This document shows positions 1 through 8,784 of a stretch of 64,000 bases of DNA, one piece after another. The position numbers were made by a program, and so were the translations under genes. The stretch is from Accumulibacter appositus (GTDB taxonomy: Bacteria > Pseudomonadota > Gammaproteobacteria > Burkholderiales > Rhodocyclaceae): NCBI RefSeq assembly GCF_035440685.1, contig NZ_DAORMW010000027.1. One strand, written 5' to 3'. The notes under the pieces were generated by a model, which worked only from the letters and a program-made list of their open reading frames with translations, had not been told where the DNA came from and made no database searches. Position 1 is the stretch's first letter; every line of letters begins with the position of its first letter.

Positions 1-105
1 TGCGTTTGAAGCGCAAGGCAGCCGCCTGGGATGATGATCTCCGGATGAACATGCTGGGGTTGTCAAGAAGATGACATCCGAGTGCGGAAGCCCTGTCGTG
101 AGGGG

Positions 106-303
106 CGACTCGAAATCGCCGCGAACCTCGCTCAGGCAGGCGCGAGACTTGCGCGGATAGTTGGCGCGGTGAAGAACACCGCCGCACCTGCAACCGGCAG
201 GGTGTGTCTCGCTGGCCAGTTCTTCATCGATGCGCAGCAGCAAGCGGAAAAAGTCGGGCGGTTGCAGCAGGGCGTGGCACACTTGAATGGTCTCTTGGCT
301 TGG
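106..303 (-). pseudogene. Fragment of a small transposon-associated Cys-rich protein
   Basis: Read on the minus strand from 303, one frame gives a stretch beginning SQETIQVCHALLQPPDFFRL and continuing through a CRCGGVLH zinc-ribbon-like motif and YPRKSRACLSEV. From memory this resembles a small protein often found beside transposases in beta- and deltaproteobacteria, which carries a CxCGG motif and a later Cys-rich part. Here there is no start codon in place, and after about residue 66 the resemblance scatters over other frames, so I read it as a decayed 5' fragment. Its function is unknown, and the family link rests on recall rather than a search. Confidence 0.4.
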
Positions 304-788
304 TAACCAGAGACTCCCCCAAAGGGTTCGTTTGTTCAAGTTCCCCGAGAGGGATCACCTGCTCTCCATCACGCTGCATGACCAGAAAACCACCAAACAC
401 CATCACGAACAGTGACCGCATTCACAGGCGAACGGCAGCGGCGCACGCTGCACAAACGATGAAGGCGTCAATCATTTTCATGTGGATCCTGTCTTGAGGC
501 GGCACGTGCGATCTCGCTAGTGGGAGTTTAAGAAAACGGAGCGTTCGATGACGAAACGCCCCGCGTGCTTCAATCAACGAGTCAGCTTGTATCGTCGCGG
601 CCCGCCCGCGCTCCTGGTTGGCGAACGACGATCAGTCGGCGACGGTCTTGGTCTTCATTGCCGCTTCGAGGGTCTTGATATCGTTCGGCGACACCTGCGG
701 CCGGTCAATATTGATCGTCAGTTTGTTGAACTGGGCGATCAGCGGGAACGGCGGCGGCTGACGCAACGGCTTGTTCTACCACGGATTA
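304..788. other. Intergenic region without a recognisable gene
   Basis: The short open frames here have no family resemblance, no good ribosome-binding site and overlap each other. I see no RNA gene or clear terminator. It lies just past the end of the PEP-CTERM gene. Confidence 0.5.
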
Positions 789-2537
789 CTAGAGTAAGCG
801 GACTGCCAGTCGCTCACGACACGGTGGGACGACCAGACGATCGGATTCACTACCCCGCGGAGACGACAGGACGACAGCGGTTCGCCGAAAATTGAAGTGC
901 GTTCGAGCGCTCTTCCCTCGCAAGCCAATCAACCCGAGCGCTGCAATTCCAAGCAGCACCAGGGTTGACGGCTCCGGAAGCGGCTCCAAGGTCAACTGCC
1001 CGACGCCAACAGGCGTCTTGGCAAATGCCGAATTGACTACCAACCCGCTCTGCAAATCGTATTCCAGTACGCGGTCGTTGTTATAGCTACTTACCAGCAG
1101 GGTCTCGGGTATATTTCCGATCGTTCCGGGAAGCAAGCCCGGCACAAGAAAGCCCTGCGGAGTCAAGCCGAGCCCCTTCGGCCCATCCAGCATCCCGCCC
1201 GAGGCGAGGGTTGCCAAGTAGTTTCCATCCAGGTCGAATTGCAGAATGGAATCATTTAGGAAACTCGAAACCCAAAGGTTCCCCAGTTGATCTATGGCGA
1301 TGCCCTCAGGGCCGTCCAGCAACGAGTTGCCGAACATGGCAATCGCGTCACCGGTAGTAGGGTCGAATTTGATGATCAGATCGTTATCAAAACTCGCCGC
1401 GTATAGAAGTCCGTCCCTGTCCACCTCCAGACTCCGCACGGAGTGCAGCTCCGGCGCGCTGAAGCTGGTCAGAAACGAGCCTGCCAAGTCAAAGGCCAGA
1501 ATGCTGTCTCCGCTGCCGACGAAAAGACGTTCTTGCAGCGCAGCGACCGCGATGCCCTGTGGATTGTTCAAGGCCGGATCGGTAATCTCAAACTGTTTGC
1601 TAAGCTTCAGAGTGCCGGACGCGTCCATCGTGGAGTCAAAAACAAGCACCTTGTTTAGCGCTTGCTCCGACACGTAGACCTTGCCGAACGGGTCAATTTC
1701 CAAATAACCGGGCTTTCCGAGCGAAAGGAAATCCTTGGGTGCGAATACGTCGTCGAAAAGACGGACTCCCGGTTCTTCCTCGACTACCAGTCGACCGCCC
1801 TTCGGTGCAGGCGGCGCTTCCATTTTCACGCTATCAACCTGAAACTTCTTTCCATCTCGGGTCACATTCCATTCCACGTCAATGGTCTTGTCTCCCTTCT
1901 CGTAAACCTCCTTTACCTTCAGGACGCCATCCTTTTCGGGCAGAGCCTTTGATTCGCCCTTGCGGGTGATGCCGGCTTCCTCCTTGTTTACTGCGTCTTC
2001 GCCAGTCTTTGCCGAACCTTCATGATTGATTTGAAAGTCAGACTTTGTCTGGTTCGGGTCCGTCTTGCCCGGTGGGGCCTTCATCTTTCCGTCTTTGACC
2101 GAGTTGTAAACTTCATCCAGTTCGTGTTTCAACTGGGCTGCTTTCGTGGGCAACATGGTGCCTGGCCCTGGAAATTTCTCGATGTCGTCCAGGTCGATTT
2201 CCTGCACGCCCCCGCCGTGGAAGGCGCCCACGATTATTCCGTCCTGATTGCGCCCAACCTTTGCTGTTACCTTGTTGGCAGCGTCGTCGGTGATGGTCTT
2301 CAGGTTCTTTCCGAACTCGTTGCTCGGAGTCCCCTCCACCTTGACTTTGCCACCTTCGATCTTTACCGCGGCACCTTCAACCAGATCCTTCAGTAGCTTT
2401 TCGAATGCAGCCTTGTCCGCATCCGATCCCGATACGGCGAGCTCGGCAGTCACCGGGCCAGCGAAACAGATGGCGCATACGGTCAGGACCAGCAATCCGA
2501 GCCTCTGTTTTGAGATACGTGTGATTAGCGATTTCAT
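789..2537 (-). CDS. Exported NHL-repeat protein with PEP-CTERM sorting signal
   Basis: Predicted 582-residue exported protein. Residues 1-32 form a signal peptide (MKSLITRISKQ, then a hydrophobic core ending PVTAEL). Residues about 30-250 are charged and Lys/Glu rich. Residues about 265-510 contain repeats such as GPEGIAIDQLGNLWVSS and GPKGLGL that match the six-bladed NHL beta-propeller pattern. A PEPSTLVLLG motif begins at residue 521, followed by a hydrophobic helix and an Arg: the PEP-CTERM signal read by an exosortase. The start at 2537 is chosen because GGAG lies about 11 bases upstream and the signal peptide follows; the open frame continues further 5' but that part does not look coding. 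Unusually, 42 residues follow the sorting helix, where PEP-CTERM proteins normally end within a few basic residues; a late frameshift or lost stop is possible. No exosortase is in the window. Confidence 0.75.
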   Translation of the reverse strand: MKSLITRISKQRLGLLVLTVCAICFAGPVTAELAVSGSDADKAAFEKLLKDLVEGAAVKIEGGKVKVEGTPSNEFGKNLKTITDDAANKVTAKVGRNQDGIIVGAFHGGGVQEIDLDDIEKFPGPGTMLPTKAAQLKHELDEVYNSVKDGKMKAPPGKTDPNQTKSDFQINHEGSAKTGEDAVNKEEAGITRKGESKALPEKDGVLKVKEVYEKGDKTIDVEWNVTRDGKKFQVDSVKMEAPPAPKGGRLVVEEEPGVRLFDDVFAPKDFLSLGKPGYLEIDPFGKVYVSEQALNKVLVFDSTMDASGTLKLSKQFEITDPALNNPQGIAVAALQERLFVGSGDSILAFDLAGSFLTSFSAPELHSVRSLEVDRDGLLYAASFDNDLIIKFDPTTGDAIAMFGNSLLDGPEGIAIDQLGNLWVSSFLNDSILQFDLDGNYLATLASGGMLDGPKGLGLTPQGFLVPGLLPGTIGNIPETLLVSSYNNDRVLEYDLQSGLVVNSAFAKTPVGVGQLTLEPLPEPSTLVLLGIAALGLIGLRGKSARTHFNFRRTAVVLSSPRGSESDRLVVPPCRERLAVRLL

Positions 2538-3230
2538 GGCCGTGTTCTCCGGACTAAGAGTACACTTACGCGTTGAAGCGACAGGATCGCGCCGCCTGGC
2601 AGGCTGCGCGACGATAAGGTCCATTGAGCAACTAGTTGTTGCCAAGAATGCGTTACAACATTCGTGCCTAAGATTGAAAGCGCAATGAAATCCTGGACTT
2701 AATCGTGGCATGACAAGTGTCGAGCGGAGACCGTGTAAAAAATATCGACAGGGTGCTGGGCAGCTTATCGGGATCGATCTTGGATCACTTCCCCAATCGG
2801 ATTTGGTCGACGAGTGTTTGCATAAGATATTCAAACGGTTGCGGCCTAATTGCTGCACCCGACCGCAGTGTAATTTTTTCCGACAAGGCAAAAGCGAAGC
2901 CCACCACTGCCGGCGGGGATGAGCGAGCCGCAGCAGTACCCGCCGGCGGCACCGTCGAACCAGACGCGCCCCAAATCCGATTGGCCGGTCGTGCACCGCG
3001 AACTGCGGCGCCAGGGCGCCACCCCTTGACTGTCCTCAGGCGCTCCCCGATGGTGCTCTTAGTCCCGCCGTAGGGCGTCCATCGACACCCAAGCAGGACC
3101 TTCCGCTGAACACCCACCAAACAGTGAGTGGCGGCACGCGCACCCTTACCATCGCATCGCATCGCAGCGCAGCTGCGGAGCGGGCATCGCCTATAATGAT
3201 GCGCGGAGATGAGGTCGCGAGGCGAAGCGG
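2538..3230. other. Intergenic region, 693 bp, with candidate promoter only
   Basis: No credible gene is seen. Open frames on both strands are low in family-like features. A TATAAT hexamer at 3192-3197 about 34 bases before the next start is a possible -10 element for the oxygenase gene, but I find no convincing -35 at the right spacing. Confidence 0.45.
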
Positions 3231-4121
3231 ATGACCCCCAAGCAGGAAGCCGATACCAGAAGAGACTGCCAGACGATTGCCCGTCGCCTGGCGACCATCA
3301 CCTTTCCCTGGGACACCACGCGGGCCCTTGAACTGGCCTTGTTCCGCACCTTCGCGGCGGCACGCATTGGCGGATTGCTGCACGCCAGCGGGGAATTCGA
3401 GAGGCGTCCCCAAAAGCGTTACGACGATACCGATCTGCTGGTCAGCGAAATCATCGAAAACGGCTGCGATAGCCCGCGCGGCGCGCAAGCCATCGCGCGG
3501 ATCAACGTCCTGCATGGACGTTTTCGGATCGCCAACGAGGATTTCCTGTACGTGCTGTCAAGCTTTGTCTTCGAGCCCATCCGCTGGAACGCGCGCTTTG
3601 GCTGGCGGCTCATGACTGAAACCGAAACGCTGGCCTGGTTCTGGTTCTGGCGGCAGGTCGGCGAGCGCATGTCGATCCGCGACATCCCCGAGGATTATGA
3701 GGAGTTTGCACGCTTCAGCCGCCAATACGAAGCCGACAACTTCTGCTGCACCGCCGCCAGCCAGAGCGTCGCCCTGGCGACGCGTGAACTCTTTGCCGCG
3801 TGGTTCCCGGCGCTGCTCAGGCCGCTGGTCCGCAACAGCATTCACGCGCTGCTCGATCCGCCACTACTCGCAGCGCTCGCCTTGCGCCCGGCACCGCCTT
3901 GGCTGGCATGGCTCGCGGAAGCAACGCTGCGGACACGCGCTCGGCTCCTGCGCTGGCTGCCTAAGCGCCGGCAAGCGAAGCTGCGCACGCAAGTACCACG
4001 ACCCGACTATCCCGGTGGCTATCAGATCGAATCGCTCGGGCCGCCACCCGCTGCTCGGGCTGCCGAGACGCCTGGGCCAGGCTGCCCGTTTTCCGGCCTG
4101 AACGGGGCCACGGAGCGATAA
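3231..4121 (+). CDS. Oxygenase MpaB family protein (DUF2236)
   Basis: 296-residue protein resembling the DUF2236/MpaB family, whose best-known members include the latex-clearing protein Lcp (a haem b oxygenase) and fungal MpaB. Typical features are a motif around residue 40 (AARIGGLLHASGEF), a conserved Arg/Asp region (KRYDDTDLLVSEI), GNARI-like QAIARINVLHGRF near residue 90, and ANEDFLYVLSSFVFEP. The His of LHGRF is the candidate haem ligand by analogy with Lcp. The C-terminal 60 residues are basic and Pro rich and look unstructured. The substrate is unknown. It stands alone, with the small monooxygenase gene 70 bp downstream on the same strand possibly sharing its transcript. Confidence 0.7.
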   Translation: MTPKQEADTRRDCQTIARRLATITFPWDTTRALELALFRTFAAARIGGLLHASGEFERRPQKRYDDTDLLVSEIIENGCDSPRGAQAIARINVLHGRFRIANEDFLYVLSSFVFEPIRWNARFGWRLMTETETLAWFWFWRQVGERMSIRDIPEDYEEFARFSRQYEADNFCCTAASQSVALATRELFAAWFPALLRPLVRNSIHALLDPPLLAALALRPAPPWLAWLAEATLRTRARLLRWLPKRRQAKLRTQVPRPDYPGGYQIESLGPPPAARAAETPGPGCPFSGLNGATER

Positions 4122-4191
4122 TCAACTGCGGCGTCGCGTAGCCATTGGAGGCCACGCCGAGGACGAAGCATCGACACAGGAGGCGAAGCGA

Positions 4192-4482
4192 ATGACGATC
4201 AGGATCATGGCCCGTCTGACAGCCCGGGCGGGCAGCGAGACAGCTTTGGCAGCCCTTTTGCGCGACCTGAGCTTTCCGAGCCGTGACGAAGGCGGTTGCC
4301 TGGGCTACGAGGTGTTCCACAATCAGGACGATACACGCGAGTTCGTGACGGTCGAGCAATGGAGCGATCAAGCGGCCGCCGACGCGCACCTGGCGACGCC
4401 GCACGTGACCGAGGCGATCAGGCGGGCCAGCGATCTGCTGGCGCAGCCGCCCTTGATCCACCGCTTCCTGCCGCTCGCCTGA
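4192..4482 (+). CDS. Antibiotic biosynthesis monooxygenase (ABM) domain protein, YgiN-like
   Basis: 96-residue single-domain protein with the ABM ferredoxin-like pattern: beta strand TIRIMARLTARAG, helix TALAALLRDL, EGGCLGYEVFHNQDD, EFVTVEQWSDQAAADAHLATPH. Members such as E. coli YgiN act on quinols, others on polyketides without any cofactor; the substrate here cannot be told. The start is supported by AGGAGG about 10 bases upstream. It follows the MpaB-type oxygenase by 70 bp in the same direction, so both may act on aromatic or quinone-like compounds, which is inference. Confidence 0.8.
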   Translation: MTIRIMARLTARAGSETALAALLRDLSFPSRDEGGCLGYEVFHNQDDTREFVTVEQWSDQAAADAHLATPHVTEAIRRASDLLAQPPLIHRFLPLA

Positions 4483-4513
4483 CGGCGACCAACACAGAGC
4501 ATGGCTACGGCAG

Positions 4514-5692
4514 TCAGACCGCCCCCAGCTCCCGCAGCCGGGCAATCGCCGCCTGATCCCAGCCGAGTTCCGTCAGGATGGCGTCGGTGTGCTGCCCCAG
4601 GGCCGGCACGGCGTCCATGCGCGGGGTGAAGGAATCGACTGTGCCAGGCGGCAGTAGGGCCGGGATCGGGCCGCAGGGCGTATCGACCTCGGTCCAGCGC
4701 CCGCGTGCCTTGAGCTGCGGGTGCTCCCAGACCTCGTGCATGTCGTTCATGCGCGCGTTGGCGATCTGCGCCGCGTCGAGCCTGGCGATCAGTTGCTCGG
4801 AGCTGAGCTGCGCGAAGCGCTCTTCGATCAGCGTGCGCAGTTCGTCGCGCGCCTGCGTGCGCCGCGAGTTGGAAGAGAAGCGCGCATCGCTGGCCAGATC
4901 CGGGCGTTCGAGCACCTGTGCGCAGAAGACCTGCCACTCGCGCTCGTTCTGCAAGCCGAGCATCACCGTCTTGCCGTCGCCGGCGGTAAACGGGCCGTAG
5001 GGAAAGATCGTCGCGTGCGCGGCGCCGGCACGCGGCGGCGGCGTGGCGCCAGCGAAGGCGTAGTACAGCGGGTAGCTCATCCACTCGACCATGCTTTCGA
5101 GCATCGACACCTCGACATGGCAGCCACGCCCGCTCTTGCCGCGCTGCAGCAGCGCGGCGAGGATGTTGCTCTGCGCGTACATGCCGGCCGAGATGTCGGC
5201 GATCGAGCAGCCGGCCTTGGCCGGCGCGTCGGGCAGGCCGGTCACCGAGAGAAAGCCCGACTCGCTCTGAATCAGCAGGTCGTAAGCTTTCTTGTCGCGA
5301 TACGGTCCGTCGCTGCCGTAGCCTGAAATGTCGCAGACGATCAGCCGCGGGTGTCGTTCGCGCAGTGCCTCGTAGGACAGGCCGAGACGCGCGGCGGCAC
5401 CGGGTGCCAGGTTTTGCACCAGCACATCGGCACCTGCGAGCAGCCGCGCCAGGATGGCCTGCGCCTCGGCGTGCTTGACGTCCAGCGTCAGGCTCTCCTT
5501 CGAGCGATTGGTCCACACGAAATGCGACGCCAGGCCGCGCACGCGCTCGTCGTAGGCACGCGCAAAATCGCCGGTAAGCGGTCGTTCGACCTTGATGACG
5601 CGGGCGCCAAGATCGGCCAGTTGGCGGGTGCAGAACGGTGCGGCGATGGCGTGTTCGAGGGTGACCACGGTGATGCCGTCGAGCGGGCGCAT
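4514..5692 (-). CDS. Family III CoA-transferase (CaiB/BaiF)
   Basis: 392-residue protein of the CaiB/BaiF family, which moves CoA between carboxylic acids through an aspartyl-CoA thioester. The N-terminus has the usual pattern LDGITVVTLEHAIAAPFCTR, then ADLGARVIKVERP, and FVWTNRSKESLTLDVK. Asp138 in AYDLLIQSESGF aligns with the catalytic Asp of formyl-CoA transferase. The start at 5692 is chosen because the family N-terminus begins there; the longer open frame runs into the upstream gene. It begins only 10 bp after the acyl-CoA dehydrogenase stop, so the two form an operon likely devoted to activating and dehydrogenating one organic acid. The substrate is not evident. Confidence 0.85.
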   Translation of the reverse strand: MRPLDGITVVTLEHAIAAPFCTRQLADLGARVIKVERPLTGDFARAYDERVRGLASHFVWTNRSKESLTLDVKHAEAQAILARLLAGADVLVQNLAPGAAARLGLSYEALRERHPRLIVCDISGYGSDGPYRDKKAYDLLIQSESGFLSVTGLPDAPAKAGCSIADISAGMYAQSNILAALLQRGKSGRGCHVEVSMLESMVEWMSYPLYYAFAGATPPPRAGAAHATIFPYGPFTAGDGKTVMLGLQNEREWQVFCAQVLERPDLASDARFSSNSRRTQARDELRTLIEERFAQLSSEQLIARLDAAQIANARMNDMHEVWEHPQLKARGRWTEVDTPCGPIPALLPPGTVDSFTPRMDAVPALGQHTDAILTELGWDQAAIARLRELGAV

Positions 5693-5702
5693 GGCTGGCT
5701 TC

Positions 5703-6863
5703 CTAGAAAGAGCGCGGCAGACCGAGCAGGTGCTCGGCGACGTAGGACAAGATGAGGTTGGTCGAGATCGGCGCCACCTGGTAGAGGCGCGTCTCGCGGA
5801 ACTTGCGCTCGATGTCGTACTCGCTGGCGAAGCCGAAGCCGCCATGCGTCTGCAGGCAGACGTTGGCCGCCTGCCAGGAGGCCTTGGCGGCGAGGTACTT
5901 GGCCATGTTCGCTTCGGCGCCGCAGGGCTGCCGTGCGTCGAACAGCGCGCAGGCCTTGAAGCGCATCAGGTTGGCCGCCTCGACCTCGATGAAGGCGTCG
6001 GCAATCGGAAACTGCACGCCCTGGTTCTGGCCGATCGGCCGGTCGAAGACGACGCGGTCCTTCGCGTAGCGGCTGGCGCGATCGACAAACCAGTAGCCGT
6101 CGCCGATGCACTCGGCGGCGATCAGCGCGCGCTCGGCGTTGAGGCCTTCGAGGATGTACTTGAAGCCCTTGCCCTCCTCGCCGATCAGGTTCTCTTCCGG
6201 AATCTCCAGATTGTCGAAGAAGAGTTCGTTGGTCTCGTGATTGACCATGTTGGCAATCGGCTGCACGCGGAGGCCCTTGCCTATCGCCTGCCGCAGATCG
6301 ACGATGAAGATCGACATCCCTTCGGATTTCTTCTGCACCTCGGCGAGCGGCGTCGTGCGCGCGAGCAGGACCATCAGGTCCGAGTGCTGGACGCGCGAGA
6401 TCCACACCTTCTGGCCGTTGACCACGTAGCGGCCGTCCTTCCTCACCGCGCTGGTCTTGATGCGCGTGGTGTCGGTGCCGGCGCCCGGCTCGGTGACCGC
6501 CATCGACTGGATGCGCAGCTTGCCGGCAGCGATGTCGGGCAGGTATTTCTCCTTCTGCGCCGGGCTGCCGCTGCGCAGCAGCGTGCCCATGTTGTACATC
6601 TGGCCATGCACGGCTGCGGCGTTGCCGCCACTGCGATTGATCTCCTCCATGATCACGCTCGCCGCCGTCAGCCCCAGCCCCGAACCGCCGTACTCCTCGG
6701 GAATCATTGCCGCCAGCCAGCCAGCGCCGATCAGCGCATCGACAAAAGCCTCGGGATAGCCGCGCTCTTCGTCGATGCGGCGAAAATACGCGTCCGGAAA
6801 CTGTCTGCACAGGTCGCGCACGGCAGCGCGGATGTCCTGGTGTTCGTCGGGGGTGTCGAGCAT
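5703..6863 (-). CDS. Acyl-CoA dehydrogenase family flavoprotein
   Basis: 386-residue acyl-CoA dehydrogenase. Visible family regions are IPEEYGGSGLGLTAASVIME, the flavin-contact segment MAVTEPGAGTDTTRIKT, WISRVQHSDLMVLLARTT and the C-terminal QTHGGFGFASEYDIERKFRE. In medium-chain enzymes the catalytic Glu lies in an YEGT motif; here the matching stretch reads RLYQVAPISTNLIL, with Gln in place of Glu, so the base may be supplied from elsewhere as in some other subfamilies. The start at 6863 has GAGGT at a good distance and fits the family N-terminus. It is the first gene of a two-gene operon with the CoA-transferase and would reduce an electron-transfer flavoprotein. Confidence 0.88.
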   Translation of the reverse strand: MLDTPDEHQDIRAAVRDLCRQFPDAYFRRIDEERGYPEAFVDALIGAGWLAAMIPEEYGGSGLGLTAASVIMEEINRSGGNAAAVHGQMYNMGTLLRSGSPAQKEKYLPDIAAGKLRIQSMAVTEPGAGTDTTRIKTSAVRKDGRYVVNGQKVWISRVQHSDLMVLLARTTPLAEVQKKSEGMSIFIVDLRQAIGKGLRVQPIANMVNHETNELFFDNLEIPEENLIGEEGKGFKYILEGLNAERALIAAECIGDGYWFVDRASRYAKDRVVFDRPIGQNQGVQFPIADAFIEVEAANLMRFKACALFDARQPCGAEANMAKYLAAKASWQAANVCLQTHGGFGFASEYDIERKFRETRLYQVAPISTNLILSYVAEHLLGLPRSF

Positions 6864-7023
6864 GGCGACCTCGAGGTGGCTTGGGGGAATGGCCGCCTGC
6901 AAGCGGCGGCCAGATTGTGCGTCAGACGCCGCCGCCGGGCAAGGCTAGCACCAGGCCGCACGCCCGAATGCCCTTTACCACCTGCAGCAACCGCCCAAGA
7001 CCAGCTCCCCGAAATTTACCTCC

Positions 7024-7458
7024 TCAGGCGGCCAGCTTCCTCTGCAGAAAGCGCATCAGCCAGCCGATTGCCGGCAGCTTCGCGTAGAGCTCTTCGGCGG
7101 CGTCCCAGTAATCGCGATGCCAGACGACCTTGCCTGCGGCGTCAAACCTGAGATGCGAGACGCCATGGATGACCTGTGCCTGGCCCCGCCCTGGCCTGCC
7201 GAGGCGGAAGTGCATTGCCCACACCAGCATCGCGCCGTTGTCGGCGACCAGCCGCTCGTGCACGACGAAGCGCGGTTCTTCGACCTGCCGGAAGAGGTGC
7301 GCGAAAACGCGCTGGATCGCCGCCACACCACGCACCTCGTTGAACGGATCCTTGAAGAAGGCGTCGTCGGCGTAGAACTCCGGGAAGCGTGCCACACTCT
7401 CGGCGCTCAGGCTTTCGTAGAACGTGCTCAGTGCATCGATGCTCGTGGTGGTGCTCAT
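7024..7458 (-). CDS. SnoaL/NTF2-like protein
   Basis: 144-residue protein of the NTF2-like/SnoaL superfamily: ALSTFYESLSAESVARFPEF, YADDAFFKDPFNEVRG, then FRLGRPGRGQAQVIHGVSHL and VVWHRDYWD near residue 115. The fold forms a cone-shaped pocket used by isomerases, cyclases or as a binding domain. The start at 7458 is chosen over 7470 because GGAGG sits 8 bases upstream of it. It is the last gene of the ten-gene lipid/light cluster, and proteins of this type accompany the same SDR and DUF3833 genes elsewhere. The exact reaction is unknown. Confidence 0.8.
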   Translation of the reverse strand: MSTTTSIDALSTFYESLSAESVARFPEFYADDAFFKDPFNEVRGVAAIQRVFAHLFRQVEEPRFVVHERLVADNGAMLVWAMHFRLGRPGRGQAQVIHGVSHLRFDAAGKVVWHRDYWDAAEELYAKLPAIGWLMRFLQRKLAA

Positions 7459-7469
7459 GTCAGCCTCCA

Positions 7470-8237
7470 TCAGCGGTCGACGAAACGACGCAGCAGCGGA
7501 AAGTAGATCCGGTACGGCAGGTGGGCGAGCAGCTTGACAACGCGGGTGAAGCGCTTCGGAAAGTGGATTTCGAAAGCACTGCCGGCGAAACCGTCGATCG
7601 TCTCCTGCGCTGCCTGCTCGGGCGTCAACAGCGCCGGCATCGCAAAATCGTTCTTCGCGGTGAGCGGGGTGGCGACGAAACCCGGGTTGATCACCCGTAC
7701 GCCAATCCCTTTCGCTTGCAGATCGAGGTAGAGCGCTTCGGCGAAATTGATCAGCGCCGCCTTGGTCGGGCCGTAGATCAGGGACTTCGGCAGTCCTCGA
7801 TAACCGGCGACGCTGGCGACGAAGCCGATCTGGCCACCCCCCTGGCGCAGCAGTTGCGGCACCACGCAGGCAGCGAACGATACCGCCCCGGCGAAGTTGA
7901 TGTCGATCATCTGCCGCGCCCGTTCCACATCGAGGTCCCAGGCGCGCATCGGCAGGTAATCGCCGGCGACGTAGAGCGCCACGTCGACGCCTCCCCACGC
8001 CAGCAGCAGCTTCTCCCAGGCGGCCTGCAGGCTGGCGTGGTCGGCGGCGTCGCAGGGCAGGACCAGCGCCCGCTCGCCATCGCCAGCCACTTCGGCGAGG
8101 CGGGCCGCATTGCGTGCCGAGAAGGCGACGCGGGCGCCACGCGCCAGCAACAGCCTGCCGAGCGCCGCGCCGATGCCGCTCGAGGCGCCGAGCAGCCAGA
8201 CGCGCTTGCCGGACCAGTCTTCGATGGGTGGATTCAT
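7470..8237 (-). CDS. Short-chain dehydrogenase/reductase
   Basis: 255-residue classical SDR. The Rossmann glycine motif GASSGIG is at residues 17-23, the NAD-binding partner CDAADHASL follows, and the catalytic triad is Ser142, Tyr155 and Lys159 (YGPTK). The C-terminal part has a hydrophobic amphipathic stretch suggesting membrane association (RFTRVVKLLAHLPYRIYF). The stop overlaps a possible ATG of the next gene as TGATG. Similar SDR genes sit with MFS, DUF3833 and cfa-like genes in the Rhodobacter sphaeroides ChrR-sigmaE regulon, which suggests a lipid or isoprenoid substrate; that is inference. Confidence 0.88.
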   Translation of the reverse strand: MNPPIEDWSGKRVWLLGASSGIGAALGRLLLARGARVAFSARNAARLAEVAGDGERALVLPCDAADHASLQAAWEKLLLAWGGVDVALYVAGDYLPMRAWDLDVERARQMIDINFAGAVSFAACVVPQLLRQGGGQIGFVASVAGYRGLPKSLIYGPTKAALINFAEALYLDLQAKGIGVRVINPGFVATPLTAKNDFAMPALLTPEQAAQETIDGFAGSAFEIHFPKRFTRVVKLLAHLPYRIYFPLLRRFVDR

Positions 8238-8241
8238 CGCT

Positions 8242-8784
8242 TCACCGCTTGCTGAAACCGAGCGTCACTTCGCCGAGCCGGAAGCCGAACTTGCGCATTT
8301 CTGAACGGTTGAGCATCACCTTGTCGTCGATCAGGAACATCCAGTCGTCGAAGTCCACGTTCCACACCCGGCCGTCGACCGGCAGCGCCAGCACGTAACG
8401 CCAGCGCAGCGCGTTGCCCGCGGCTTCGCCCTGCGCCTCGCCGACGACGTCGTCCGCGCGGCCAACGTAGTGCGACGCGTCGACCCGGGTGATGGTCCAC
8501 ACGCGACGGGAGGTCGTGCCGTCGGACCAGGAGAAGTGCTCATCGAGGGTACCGACGTCGACGCCGTCACGTTTTTCCCAACTGGCGTCGATGAGCACAT
8601 GAAAACGCTTGATCACAGCGCCCGAACGATCCTGGAACATTCCCCAGCCGTCGATCGTTCCGTTGAAGTACCGGGCCAGATCGAGCACCGGCTGTTCGCC
8701 CCGGTAGCGCTCGACGGGAACGCCGGAGCAGCCGCCAAGACCAAGAACGCCGCAGGCAAGACACGCCAGCCACAGGGTTTTCAT
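8242..8784 (-). CDS. DUF3833 family lipoprotein
   Basis: 180-residue predicted lipoprotein. Residues 1-18 are a lipoprotein signal peptide and the lipobox LGGC places the acylated Cys at residue 19. The mature part shows DUF3833 features: a GTIDGWGMFQDRSG segment, FHVLIDASWE, and repeated Trp-rich strands (WRYVLALPVDGRVWNVDFDD, MFLIDDKVML) that suggest a lipocalin-like beta barrel. The start at 8784 is supported by a perfect GGAGGT 8 bases upstream and overlaps the MFS stop as TGATG. DUF3833 proteins recur in light or singlet-oxygen induced clusters. A role in binding a modified lipid in the envelope is plausible but unproven. Confidence 0.8.
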   Translation of the reverse strand: MKTLWLACLACGVLGLGGCSGVPVERYRGEQPVLDLARYFNGTIDGWGMFQDRSGAVIKRFHVLIDASWEKRDGVDVGTLDEHFSWSDGTTSRRVWTITRVDASHYVGRADDVVGEAQGEAAGNALRWRYVLALPVDGRVWNVDFDDWMFLIDDKVMLNRSEMRKFGFRLGEVTLGFSKR

